The notes below the pieces were generated by a model. That model was given only the letters and a program-made list of their open reading frames with translations, did no database searches and was not told the DNA's origin. From JACQHJ01 sp038063075 (GTDB taxonomy: Bacteria; Patescibacteriota; Microgenomatia; Levybacterales; UBA12049), in the NCBI GenBank assembly GCA_038063075.1, contig JBBTVW010000025.1:1-17099 (forward strand): a stretch of DNA of 17,099 bases, given 5' to 3'. This document shows positions 7,045-15,642 of this stretch, piece by piece. The position numbers were made by a program, and so were the translations under genes. Position 1 is the stretch's first letter. The number at the start of each line of letters is the position of its first letter.

Positions 7045-8111
7045 AAATTCTTGTTTTTGATAACTGCATTAATACTTTCTTTAAAATTATTTAACGAAAA
7101 TCTTAAAGCATTATCCCTACATGATGTCTCATTATATAGCGAACTTGTAAATTTTTCCAATACCTTTTTTAATGAGTCAGTATTTTGCTCATCAAAAAAC
7201 ACTCCACTAACACCCATCTTTACAATATCTAGGGCTCCTCCGCCTCTAAAAGCAATAACTGGTCTACCAAAGTAATTAGCCTCAATCATCGTTAAACCAA
7301 AATCTTCAAGGCCTGGAAAAACTAAAGCTTTACAATTTTGGTAATACTTAAATAGCTCTTTATCTGAAACATTTTTTATAAATTCAACGTTTCCCTTTGC
7401 CATTTTCTTAAGATTAGACTCCTCTCCTCCAGTTCCAATAATTATTAAACGCTGTCCTGTTTTATTAAAAGCAGAAATTGCTAAATCAATCTTTTTATAA
7501 GCAACCAGTCTTGAAACAATAAGAAAATAGTCTCCAGTATTTTTTGTTAATTTCATATCTGGAAAATCAACTGGGGCAAAAATAACCCTTGAATCCCTGT
7601 TGTAATATTTCTTTATTCTTTGCTTAACTTCGTTTGAAATAGCTATTATCTCATCGGGCCTAAAGGCTGCTACCTTATCAAAACTTCTTAAGTACAAAAC
7701 AAAAGGAGTTGCTAAAAACCTAACTAAGCTATTTTTAAAGTAAATGTCATAGCCACTCCACAAATATCTTGTAGGGGTAAGGCAATACGAGATATGTAAT
7801 GTTTTTGGTTTTGTAATAACTGCTTTTGAAAACTCACTGGTTACAGAAATTACCAAATCATACTCATCAAAATTAAAGCTTTCAAAAGCCATTGGCATTA
7901 GTGTTGCAAACAACTCATGTGATGATTTTGCAAAGGGAAAGTTTTGTAAAAAAGAGGTTTTTACTTTAAAAACGCTTGCCCACAAAGCTTTATCTTTATC
8001 ATAAACTGAGGTATAAAGATCAGCATTTGGAAATATTTTTTTTAGAGATAAAAGCACCCTTTCTGCTCCTCCCCATTTATTTACCCTATCGTATACTATT
8101 GCTACTTTCAT
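7041..8111 (-). CDS. GT4-family glycosyltransferase (WbaZ-like)
   Basis: Cytoplasmic GT-B-fold retaining glycosyltransferase that adds a sugar, often mannose in this subgroup, to the lipid-linked glycan. The N-terminal domain has KWGGAERVL (12-20) near the acceptor site, and SYCLTPTRYLWSGYD (108-122), a segment typical of WbaZ-like mannosyltransferases. The C-terminal domain starts at about 193 (YFLIVSRLVAYKKID). It carries the donor-binding E-x7-E motif at E269 and E277 (EDFGLTMIEA). The 356-residue length is normal. Its start (MKVAIVYD) lies inside the preceding glycosyltransferase gene with a 26-base overlap, and it ends in an ATGA overlap with manC. A weak AGG lies about five bases before the ATG. 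Mannose as donor is inferred from the family and the adjacent manC. Confidence 0.9.
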   Translation of the reverse strand: MKVAIVYDRVNKWGGAERVLLSLKKIFPNADLYTSVYDKDKALWASVFKVKTSFLQNFPFAKSSHELFATLMPMAFESFNFDEYDLVISVTSEFSKAVITKPKTLHISYCLTPTRYLWSGYDIYFKNSLVRFLATPFVLYLRSFDKVAAFRPDEIIAISNEVKQRIKKYYNRDSRVIFAPVDFPDMKLTKNTGDYFLIVSRLVAYKKIDLAISAFNKTGQRLIIIGTGGEESNLKKMAKGNVEFIKNVSDKELFKYYQNCKALVFPGLEDFGLTMIEANYFGRPVIAFRGGGALDIVKMGVSGVFFDEQNTDSLKKVLEKFTSSLYNETSCRDNALRFSLNNFKESINAVIKNKNL

Positions 8112-9204
8112 ATATACCTAGCGTTAAATCTGCCATTTTCTCCCAAGAGAAAAACTTTACTCTTTTGGCTCCTTTTTGAATAATTTTTTCAGTTTTTTCT
8201 GCTTCTTCTTTAGCAAACTTTAATTTATCTTTAATATCTTTTGGATCTTCTGGATCAAAAAATATTGCTCCGTCTTTACAAATTTCTCTATGAACCTCAA
8301 TGTCAGAAGCTAAAACCAAACAGCCTGCAGACATTGCCTCAACTGCTGTTAAAGAAAAACCCTCCATAAAAGAAGGAATTAATGTTCCTAGGGCATTTTT
8401 ATATAAAGAGAGTACATTTTCATCACTTGGGTTATCAAGAAAAATAATATTATCTTTTAAGTAAAGCTTTTCTATTTGTTTCTCTATACTTTTAAAGAAG
8501 AAATCTTTTTTACCAACTAAGACTAGTTTTACATCTTTATTCTTTGGTTTTTCTACAAAAGCCTTAAAACCTAATAAAAGATTTTCAACGTTTTTATGAG
8601 GATAAAAATTACCAACACGAAGGAAATATTTTCCATTTATTAAAGATTTATCACTTGCCTTACTAATCTTTTCAAATCCACCCTCATAGGTAACAATAAT
8701 TTTTTCTGCATTTATTTTATAAGCTTTGAGCAAATCATTTCTAACAGTATTTGATGGAACTATTACTTTTAAAGACTTTCTTAAGGCATTATTTAAAATA
8801 AAAAGATAGCTTTGTCTTTTAAGTAAATAAAGTGGGTATGGAAGAGTTGAGGCTTTACCAGTTTTAAATTTATTAACTATTAAATCATGGAGAGTAATAA
8901 CATATTTTTTTCTGTAAAAAATAGGGACTGAAAAATAAGGAAAGTGAAAAAGATCAAAGTTATAACTATTTAATAATCTCGTAAACTTTGTTTGCTCTGA
9001 AATACTATGCCATTTAATATCTGAGATTACTATTTCCCATTTTTTGTTTTTGATGCTTTTTTTAACATTTTCAAAGTCTAGTGTTCCTACAAAAATTACA
9101 TAACGATTTTTCTTATCAATTCTTGCAAGATTTATTGTTAGGTTCCTAATGTATCTTCCAACACCTGTTTGACTCCAAAGTCTGGCATCAATTCCAATAT
9201 ACAT
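8086..9204 (-). CDS. GT4-family glycosyltransferase with its own leaderless promoter
   Basis: GT-B retaining glycosyltransferase of 372 residues. The N terminus is MYIGIDARLWSQTGVGRYIR, the G-V-G-R-Y acceptor loop typical of WbnE/MtfB-like enzymes. The C-terminal domain begins at about 193 (YFLRVGNFYPHKNVENLL). The E-x7-E motif is at E281 and E289 (MEGFSLTAVEA), and FFSWEKMADLTLGIYE closes the protein. A longer frame from a TTG at 9217-9219 would add five residues, but the ATG at 9202-9204 matches the family N terminus and sits six bases after a perfect TATAAT. The 3' end overlaps the next glycosyltransferase gene by 26 bases. Donor and acceptor are unknown. Confidence 0.9.
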   Translation of the reverse strand: MYIGIDARLWSQTGVGRYIRNLTINLARIDKKNRYVIFVGTLDFENVKKSIKNKKWEIVISDIKWHSISEQTKFTRLLNSYNFDLFHFPYFSVPIFYRKKYVITLHDLIVNKFKTGKASTLPYPLYLLKRQSYLFILNNALRKSLKVIVPSNTVRNDLLKAYKINAEKIIVTYEGGFEKISKASDKSLINGKYFLRVGNFYPHKNVENLLLGFKAFVEKPKNKDVKLVLVGKKDFFFKSIEKQIEKLYLKDNIIFLDNPSDENVLSLYKNALGTLIPSFMEGFSLTAVEAMSAGCLVLASDIEVHREICKDGAIFFDPEDPKDIKDKLKFAKEEAEKTEKIIQKGAKRVKFFSWEKMADLTLGIYESSNSIR

Positions 9205-9210
9205 GTGCTC

Positions 9211-9239
9211 ATTATACAAAGGATGAGGACTTATTACAA
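9211..9239 (-). promoter_or_regulatory. Promoter of the GT4 gene starting at 9204 (leaderless)
   Basis: The minus strand has TTGTAA (9234-9239, four of six -35 bases, including the stop codon of the upstream gene), a 17-base spacer, and a perfect TATAAT (9211-9216). The ATG follows after six bases. It would start a transcript for two glycosyltransferases, manC and the phosphoglycosyl transferase. Confidence 0.6.
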
Positions 9240-10421
9240 AGAAGACATATAAATTTTATTAAGTTTTTCAGAAATTATCTTCCAATCATAGTTTTGTTCA
9301 ACAAATTTTCTACTGTTAATTGTTAGCTTTCTATATAAACTCAAATCAAGAGAAAGATTAACTACGCAATTTGCTAAATCATCAGCACTTTCTGCTGATA
9401 ACACATGGATTCCATTTTGAGCTTCTAATCCTTCTATTCCTAAATTTGTCGTTACTATACCAACACCTGAGGACATAGCTTCTAAGACCTTGTAGCTTGT
9501 TCCACCCGCAGCTCTTAGAGGAGCAAGTAAGATAAATGATTTATTAAAAATATTCCAAGTCTCTTCTTTATTATTTGTATCAAAAACAACACTTGGTATT
9601 TTATATTCTTTAAAACTATCAGGAAGATTTCTACCAACAACCCAAAGCTTTAAGTCAAAGTCTTTATTTAACTCGCTAAACTTACTCATTACTTTTGGCC
9701 AGATCTCTTTTAAGATAAACTCAAGACTATCTCTATTTTGTAACCATTTAAAATCACCTATGAATAAAACTCTTTTTTCTTTAGGTAAGCCTAAGAAATC
9801 TCTAAAGAAAAACTTTTCCGTATCAACTCCATTTGGAACCACTGAAACGCCTTCTCTTTGCATTATTTTTTTCTCAACATTTGATACTGCAACGAGTTTT
9901 TTTACACTATCCCATGCTTCTTCTTCTTTTTTCTTAATCTTTAATATATCGATAAGTAAAAAAGGTTTAAAAAGAGGATTAACAAGGTCAGCATATCTTT
10001 TATAAACCATGTATTCAATATTGTGCTCGACTAAGACAACTGGGATTGTAACTTTTGGAAGATTTTGAAAAACATAAAATGTTTCAACGTGTATTAAATC
10101 AAATGTTTCCCTAACCATTTCATCTCTAATTGCTGTTTTCATTTCCTCACTTGTATGACCTGTTATTAAAAATGGATTTTTAGAAAAGCCAGTTTTAATA
10201 ATATTTTGAATGGTCCATTGTTTCTTTCTTGGAACTGTAATAACTTTCTTACATACCTTACTTACTTCGTCTATATCTTGTTGTGTTTGAAAATCTCTTT
10301 TCTCACAAATTAAAGTAATCTCATTTTCTTTTGATAAGTGCTTAATTAGGTTATACAACCTAATATGTCCACCTGAATAAAGAGGAAAAGGTAGATATGA
10401 AGAAATCATTAATATTTTCAT
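9234..10421 (-). CDS. GT4/GT1-type glycosyltransferase
   Basis: GT-B-fold glycosyltransferase of 395 residues. The N terminus MKILMISSYLPFPLYSGGHI has the glycine loop of the acceptor domain, and VETFYVF and VEHNIEYMVYKRYA (131-144) are typical of this subgroup. The linker is VSVVPNGVDTEKFF (192-205), and the C-terminal domain starts with VLFIGDFKWLQNRDSL. The donor site reads LAPLRAAGGTSYKVLEAMSSG (299-319), so the first Glu of E-x7-E is replaced by the glycine-rich form seen in relatives that keep G-T-x-x-K-x-L-E. The start overlaps the upstream PMT-like gene in ATGA (10418-10421), implying coupled translation. No Shine-Dalgarno sequence is visible. The sugar specificity is not readable. 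Confidence 0.88.
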   Translation of the reverse strand: MKILMISSYLPFPLYSGGHIRLYNLIKHLSKENEITLICEKRDFQTQQDIDEVSKVCKKVITVPRKKQWTIQNIIKTGFSKNPFLITGHTSEEMKTAIRDEMVRETFDLIHVETFYVFQNLPKVTIPVVLVEHNIEYMVYKRYADLVNPLFKPFLLIDILKIKKKEEEAWDSVKKLVAVSNVEKKIMQREGVSVVPNGVDTEKFFFRDFLGLPKEKRVLFIGDFKWLQNRDSLEFILKEIWPKVMSKFSELNKDFDLKLWVVGRNLPDSFKEYKIPSVVFDTNNKEETWNIFNKSFILLAPLRAAGGTSYKVLEAMSSGVGIVTTNLGIEGLEAQNGIHVLSAESADDLANCVVNLSLDLSLYRKLTINSRKFVEQNYDWKIISEKLNKIYMSSL

Positions 10422-11863
10422 GGTTTTTCGTTTAGATTAAATATGACGTATTCTTTGGTAACCGCAACAATCTTATACTCAGTTCCAATGCCAAGATCTT
10501 CTTTGGTTGGATTAACTAAGACTAGATATGCAGCACCCATTTGCACCATTTCTGGCAAACTTTTTTGAAAACTTGCCCAACCTTTTCTTTTTGTTTGATA
10601 AAGAAAAGAAGTATCACCATTATAATTAGCAATTATTTTTGCATCTTTTGGAGTAATTCTATCAACTGCAGCTCCAGCGCTAATGATTGATGGATTATTA
10701 ATATTGTAATAATCTCTAACATAATACCAGCTAAGCATTATTGAAAGAATTGTACAAACTAAAAATACACTGTAAAAAACATATTTATTAACTTGTCCAA
10801 GTGGTTTTGTTAAAAATACTCCACCAACACCTAAAAGCATACAAAGGGATGGAATAATTAATATCTGGTAATAATCATGTTGAACATTTCCTCTTGCAAT
10901 AACTACCATATAAATTAGGGATGATAAAACAAAGGAAAGAAGAAACAATAATTCTTTTTTTAAATTTAATCTTAAAAATCCTAAGATTAAAAGAGGTAAT
11001 CCAAAATATCCTAAAATTAGTCTTGAAATTCTTTCTCCAAAAAGCCAATAAAAATATGCTCCTTTAAACCTTATATTTCCTTCATTAAAAAGCCAGTTAC
11101 TTGCAGGAATACCCGCTGGAAAATTAGTCATCCACATTCTCCATAAAGCAAGTGGAATAACTGACAAAACGGCAAAAATATAAAGTTGCCATTTCTTTAA
11201 AACACTAAATCCAAATTTCTCAAAAGACATATAGATAATTGGCAGTGTAAAAAACAAAGCATAAGGTTTTATTAAAAAACTAACGCTTGTAAATACTAAA
11301 GAAAGAATAAAATAGAGCCATTTTTTCTTATTATTAGTATCTACTAAATCAATCCATTGACCAAAAAAATAAATACCGCCTAAAATTGCTGTAACCATCG
11401 ATGGGTCAGGGAGAATAGTTCTTGAGAAATAAATATTAAAAGGAAGAAATAGGAAAAATACAAAAGAAATAAATGCAGCTGATGCACCAAAACGCCTTTT
11501 TACTATTAAAAACAAAAATACTGCAGAAAGCATTGAGGCTCCAATTGAAACAAGTCTTCCCCACTCTTCTAAAGTTAAGATGCCAAGCGATTTAAACAAA
11601 AACCCTTGCAAGAAATTATAAATTGGAAACTCTACAAATCTATAACCCTCTGGATTATCAAGTCCTGATGGAACGTTGGATAAATCATCAAACTTGGGAT
11701 GTAATAAATCAAATCCATTTTCTACAAAATTTCTTGAGACTGAGGATGTGTCTGCCTGACGCCAAGAATGCCAATCAGCAATAGGGGAATCAAATCTATA
11801 AAGCCTAAAAACAAAACCTAAGATGAAAAAAACAATTAATAGGATTAATTCAAATTTTCGCAT
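10418..11863 (-). CDS. GT-C membrane glycosyltransferase (PMT_2/ArnT-like)
   Basis: Polytopic membrane protein of 481 residues that would use a polyprenyl-phosphate sugar to glycosylate a protein or glycan on the outer face. After the first membrane helix comes the extracytoplasmic loop with IADWHSWRQADTSSVSR (28-44), the acidic first-loop motif of GT-C enzymes, and then EGYRFVEFPIYNF (72-84). A second acidic loop has SRTILPDPSM (147-156, Asp153). About ten more hydrophobic segments follow, then a short C-terminal soluble part (roughly 410-481). It is preceded by its own -10 element, and its stop overlaps the following glycosyltransferase start. Protein mannosylation or glycan modification are both possible; the family is clear, the acceptor is not. 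Confidence 0.85.
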   Translation of the reverse strand: MRKFELILLIVFFILGFVFRLYRFDSPIADWHSWRQADTSSVSRNFVENGFDLLHPKFDDLSNVPSGLDNPEGYRFVEFPIYNFLQGFLFKSLGILTLEEWGRLVSIGASMLSAVFLFLIVKRRFGASAAFISFVFFLFLPFNIYFSRTILPDPSMVTAILGGIYFFGQWIDLVDTNNKKKWLYFILSLVFTSVSFLIKPYALFFTLPIIYMSFEKFGFSVLKKWQLYIFAVLSVIPLALWRMWMTNFPAGIPASNWLFNEGNIRFKGAYFYWLFGERISRLILGYFGLPLLILGFLRLNLKKELLFLLSFVLSSLIYMVVIARGNVQHDYYQILIIPSLCMLLGVGGVFLTKPLGQVNKYVFYSVFLVCTILSIMLSWYYVRDYYNINNPSIISAGAAVDRITPKDAKIIANYNGDTSFLYQTKRKGWASFQKSLPEMVQMGAAYLVLVNPTKEDLGIGTEYKIVAVTKEYVIFNLNEKP

Positions 11864-11870
11864 TAGTGTT

Positions 11871-11899
11871 ATTTTAGTTTATTGATAATTCTTTAGCAA
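11871..11899 (-). promoter_or_regulatory. Promoter of the PMT-like gene (leaderless)
   Basis: The minus strand shows TTGCTA (11894-11899, four of six -35 bases), a 17-base spacer and TAAAAT (11871-11876, five of six -10 bases). Seven bases later comes the ATG at 11861-11863. The 45-base gap to the preceding gene is long for this cluster, consistent with a promoter here. Confidence 0.55.
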
Positions 11900-11908
11900 T
11901 TAGACCTC

Positions 11909-14900
11909 TTATCTTACAAGATACCTATCTATTTCACCGAGACTACCATCTTCATTGAAGACAAATACTCGCTGTATTGGAGAAAGACCTGCGGTTTGCA
12001 GAGCTGTATCTAAACTTGTATGGATATAAACTTTTGCATCTTTATTTTGAAAAGAAAACCACACAGCATCACTTAAGCCAACTGGAAATACCCATGCATC
12101 TCCTACTTTTTGAGGAACATCTACAAAATGGAATGTAACCTCTCCCTTTGACCAGGCATCTGTGTAAAGCGCATCTATTGAGACAAAGAATTTCCTTACT
12201 TTTTCTCCTGCTCCTGCCCAATCAAAATATGCTTGTTGAACCTGAATTATTTGGAAAAGTGAAAAAACAATAACAATTACAGAAACTGTTAGAAGTGCAA
12301 TTTGTTTTCCTTCTTTAAGCAGGAATTCATAAAGCTTATTTAGTAAAAATACAAAGATTAAAATTAAACCTAAAGAAGCAAGATAGCTGTATCTTGATGT
12401 GATATTACCAAGGCCTAAATATGGAAGAAGTGCAAATACAAAAAACATTAACCCAAATAAAACAATTTTCTTATCATTTCCAAAAAGTATCTTAAGTTTT
12501 ACTTTATATGCATAAACCAGACCAGCTAATGCTACTACACTAAGGATAACAGGTATCATCAAATTTACTCTAAATAAGGCTCTTAGTGCTTCATATAAAG
12601 AAAGGGAACTTTGCCCAACTACAATAAGTGCTGTGTAACCAAGTAGGTTTCCTGCAAAATTAAATGGAAGCATAGCAAAATCATAATTATAATCTCCACT
12701 TAGCCAATGGCTTTGAGACATAAAGCGAAGGAGTAAGTAGACAACCACTGGCACAAAAAGAAGTAGATAATCCCATCTCTTAGTAAATGTTTTAATAAAT
12801 GGTAAAACGCCATCTTTTGCTTTAAAACTTAAGATTAAAAGCGGTATGATAATTCCCATTTCATGAAATGTTAATCCTAAAGATAATGAAAGAATAGAAA
12901 GAATATAGAAATAAATTTTCTTTTTTTCATCCCAGAGTATAAAGAATAAAATAGCTAAAAGTGCAAAAAATGCAGCAAACAAATGACCTATTGAAGAAAT
13001 CCAAAATACTGCTTCTGTGTAACCGCTTAAAATAAGGAATAAGAATGCGCTTAGTGCTGCAAGAATTTTATTATTTAATATTTTTTTAGCAAGTAAGAAA
13101 AAGAGAAACGAAACACCAAAATGTAAAAGCAAAGAAGCTATATGATAAACTGCCTGATTTAACCAAAAGATAGATTCCATAATGTAGAAGAATACTTTAG
13201 TACCTGGTCTATAAAAGAATCCATTTGAATTTGTAAAATAACTAATTATTCTCTCAAGAAAAGAACAATTATTAGTACAATCCCCTGCCCATCTTAGCCA
13301 AGTAAAATCATCTCCGACAAAAAAGTTATTAAGCATTGGCGAAAAGAGTAATATTGCAAATAAAAGAAGATATATACCAATAGCAAAACTTGAGGTAGCA
13401 ATTTTTTTAAGCTCGTTAAGTAAATTAATCTCTGATTTTTGATATAGCATTAATACACCAAGAGTAATTCCAACCAACATCCAGAGTAAAAACGCAATCT
13501 TTGATGCTTCAAATACATCAATCAAAGTTGCATTAAGGAATAAACCAATTGCTCCTGCCCCAAATCCAAGCACGAAACTTTTAGCAAGAGGTGATTCAAT
13601 GTCTTTAAATCCTTTCCTTATATAAACTAAAAGAGAAGTAAAAATTGCAAAGAAGGCTACAAAACCAAGCAATCCAATTTCTCCTAAAATTCTAAAATAG
13701 TTATTATCAACAGCTAAACTAACTGAACCATATCCACTTCCAATCAAAACATTTCTAAAAAATGCCTCAAGCGCTCTTGGCCACTCACCCTGAAAACGAG
13801 TAGTAAAAGAAAGATCATAAGCAGCAGCTCTTTTAACAATAAAATCACCATGAAGAACTAAGATTTGAGCAGAAAAAGTAGCTTTAATGTCTGATGGTAA
13901 TTCATAATAAAAATTGCCAAGCCTTCTTATAACAGGAGATAAAGCTAAATTAATATAACCAGTTCCCTGAGGCAGCGTTTCTCCATTAGACACGTTTGTG
14001 GCCTGAACAAGAGGAACTTCTGGTGGAATTAATTCAAAAACTAAAAGAGCTGACTCAGATGCCCTAAGAGTCTCTTCATTTCCCAAAATTGCACCAATAA
14101 GCTCAACTTTATCTTTAACTCTTTTTTGTAAAACAATTTTATCCTTAATTGAGTCTTTAGAAACAAATTTAACATGACCAACTGAGTCACCTGTTTTTGC
14201 ATCAACTAATACATCAACGCTTGAAATTGTACTTTTAAAGCGATCTAGAATTGTTGGCTTAAATGTAATTATTAGTAAAGCAGCAACTGCAAGAAGGGGA
14301 ATAACTAAGAAAATAAACTTTTTCTTTTGAAAGAAGAAAACAATTAAAAGAGAAATAAATAATACAAAAAGAGAAACTCTTGAAACAGTCATAAACAGTA
14401 AAATTAAACCAAGGAAAGAGGTTAATAAAAGAAATATTTTTATAAACCAATTTTTAAAACCAAAGACTAAACTTACTACAATTGGTATTACTAAAACTAA
14501 ATAAGCTGCAAGATCATAGTGCCCTGCAAAAGTTGAAGATACTCTAGACAAACTAGAAAGAGTTATTGGAATTCCTTTAGCAAACTCTTCATTCATTGTT
14601 AAGTATGCTGGAAAACTAAGATATTTTTGACCAAAGCCATAGCCTATTACCCCTAAAAGGGTAAATACTAAGACTGCAATTATTATTGGGAGTAGCCTTT
14701 TATCTTTCATTCCCTGATAGGCAATAAAGAATAAGCTCATGTACTCAATGTGCCTAACTAAAGAAAGAAAAGCTACGTTTGGAAAAACATTTGCAAGTGT
14801 TGGAAAAATAAGCAAAACCCCATGTAAAGTCGCTATTGCACCAATTATCCAAAAGGTCATTATAGGAATAGTCAGGGGAGTTTTAAGGCTAATTTTTTGT

Positions 14901-15085
14901 TTAAGAAGTAAAAAGATCCAAGAAAGTAACACAAAAAATACAACAAAATCTTCAGCTCTTATATACACCCAAGTATTTTTTACATCTAAAATTGGAAGTT
15001 TTGGAAAAAGCGGAATAAATACAAGTAAAAATAATGTTTCTAAAAATAAAATGTTATCCCAAATCCATGAAAGTATTTTTTTCAT
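11909..15085 (-). CDS. O-antigen ligase/polymerase (Wzy_C) fused to a GT-C-like glycosyltransferase module
   Basis: A 1058-residue polytopic protein with two halves. Residues 1 to about 545 look like the O-antigen ligase/polymerase family: many membrane helices, STFAGHYDLAAYLVLVIP (186-203), MTVSRVSLFVLF, then the conserved region LIGSGYGS (about 450) and DNNYFRILGEIGLLGF (about 460-475). A soluble insertion of roughly 150 residues (about 283-430) precedes that region. From about 560 to 950 a second membrane module starts with FFVGDDFTWLRWA (Asp-Asp near 590) and FFYRPGTKVFFY, resembling GT-C enzymes of the TMTC type. Residues 955-1058 are soluble. It should join or extend lipid-linked glycans on the outer face and also transfer single sugars. 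No internal frameshift is evident. It starts five bases after the acyltransferase stop. The exact roles are inferred. Confidence 0.8.
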   Translation of the reverse strand: MKKILSWIWDNILFLETLFLLVFIPLFPKLPILDVKNTWVYIRAEDFVVFFVLLSWIFLLLKQKISLKTPLTIPIMTFWIIGAIATLHGVLLIFPTLANVFPNVAFLSLVRHIEYMSLFFIAYQGMKDKRLLPIIIAVLVFTLLGVIGYGFGQKYLSFPAYLTMNEEFAKGIPITLSSLSRVSSTFAGHYDLAAYLVLVIPIVVSLVFGFKNWFIKIFLLLTSFLGLILLFMTVSRVSLFVLFISLLIVFFFQKKKFIFLVIPLLAVAALLIITFKPTILDRFKSTISSVDVLVDAKTGDSVGHVKFVSKDSIKDKIVLQKRVKDKVELIGAILGNEETLRASESALLVFELIPPEVPLVQATNVSNGETLPQGTGYINLALSPVIRRLGNFYYELPSDIKATFSAQILVLHGDFIVKRAAAYDLSFTTRFQGEWPRALEAFFRNVLIGSGYGSVSLAVDNNYFRILGEIGLLGFVAFFAIFTSLLVYIRKGFKDIESPLAKSFVLGFGAGAIGLFLNATLIDVFEASKIAFLLWMLVGITLGVLMLYQKSEINLLNELKKIATSSFAIGIYLLLFAILLFSPMLNNFFVGDDFTWLRWAGDCTNNCSFLERIISYFTNSNGFFYRPGTKVFFYIMESIFWLNQAVYHIASLLLHFGVSFLFFLLAKKILNNKILAALSAFLFLILSGYTEAVFWISSIGHLFAAFFALLAILFFILWDEKKKIYFYILSILSLSLGLTFHEMGIIIPLLILSFKAKDGVLPFIKTFTKRWDYLLLFVPVVVYLLLRFMSQSHWLSGDYNYDFAMLPFNFAGNLLGYTALIVVGQSSLSLYEALRALFRVNLMIPVILSVVALAGLVYAYKVKLKILFGNDKKIVLFGLMFFVFALLPYLGLGNITSRYSYLASLGLILIFVFLLNKLYEFLLKEGKQIALLTVSVIVIVFSLFQIIQVQQAYFDWAGAGEKVRKFFVSIDALYTDAWSKGEVTFHFVDVPQKVGDAWVFPVGLSDAVWFSFQNKDAKVYIHTSLDTALQTAGLSPIQRVFVFNEDGSLGEIDRYLVR

Positions 15086-15090
15086 ATAAG

Positions 15091-15642
15091 CTATCTAAAC
15101 CACGCTGCACGGCCTAATTTGTATGTGGGGTTTTTATTTTCCCTCTCCCCTATTTCTTTTGCAGGAACTCCTCCGACTATCTTAAACTCTTCTACATCTT
15201 TTGTAACAACTGCTCCAGCTCCAACAACTGCTCCCTTTTTAATAGTAACGCCTGGAAGAATTACAACTCTTGGCCCAATGAATACATAATCTTCAATTAC
15301 AACTGGGGCTGTTACTGCTTTAAAGTTTTCATCGTTTATATCGTGTTGTGCGTTATAAATCATAACTTGGGATGCAATATCTACATGGCTTCCAATAGTT
15401 AACAAATCTCTTCCATCTAGGACTACTCCCTCACCTACTACAGTATCGTTACCAATACTAATTTTTGGAGGATAATAAAATCTGGCACCCATGTGAATAG
15501 CAGATCCACTACCAATCTTAATTCCACAAAGTCTATAGAAAAATCTTCTAATAAGGTGAGATGGTATAAGGCCTACAATAATTAACTTAAAATTAATTAA
15601 CTCCCAAAATACTGTTGTTAGTCTTCTTATTATTCTATTCAT
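15091..15642 (-). CDS. Left-handed beta-helix (hexapeptide repeat) acyltransferase
   Basis: Probable O-acetyltransferase of the WcaF/maltose-acetyltransferase-like group, transferring an acetyl group from acetyl-CoA to a glycan or sugar precursor. After a hydrophobic N-terminal helical part (1-38), imperfect hexapeptide turns run from IKIGSGSAI to about 150 (ISIGNDTVVGEGVVL; VFIGPRVVILPGVTIKKGAV). NAQHDIN places the likely catalytic His at residue 100, and KIVGGVPAKEIG is the usual end of the helix. The true start is the ATG at 15640-15642, giving 183 residues. An in-frame ATG at 15697-15699 would overlap the upstream gene by 58 bases, while a perfect AGGAGG lies seven bases before the chosen ATG. 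Start and upstream stop share a base (TAATG). The substrate is unknown. Confidence 0.9.
   Translation of the reverse strand: MNRIIRRLTTVFWELINFKLIIVGLIPSHLIRRFFYRLCGIKIGSGSAIHMGARFYYPPKISIGNDTVVGEGVVLDGRDLLTIGSHVDIASQVMIYNAQHDINDENFKAVTAPVVIEDYVFIGPRVVILPGVTIKKGAVVGAGAVVTKDVEEFKIVGGVPAKEIGERENKNPTYKLGRAAWFR

Noticed and set aside
9205..9219. TTG at 9217-9219 as the start of the GT4 gene
   Set aside because: It lies upstream of most of the TATAAT element, and the family N terminus begins at the ATG at 9202-9204.
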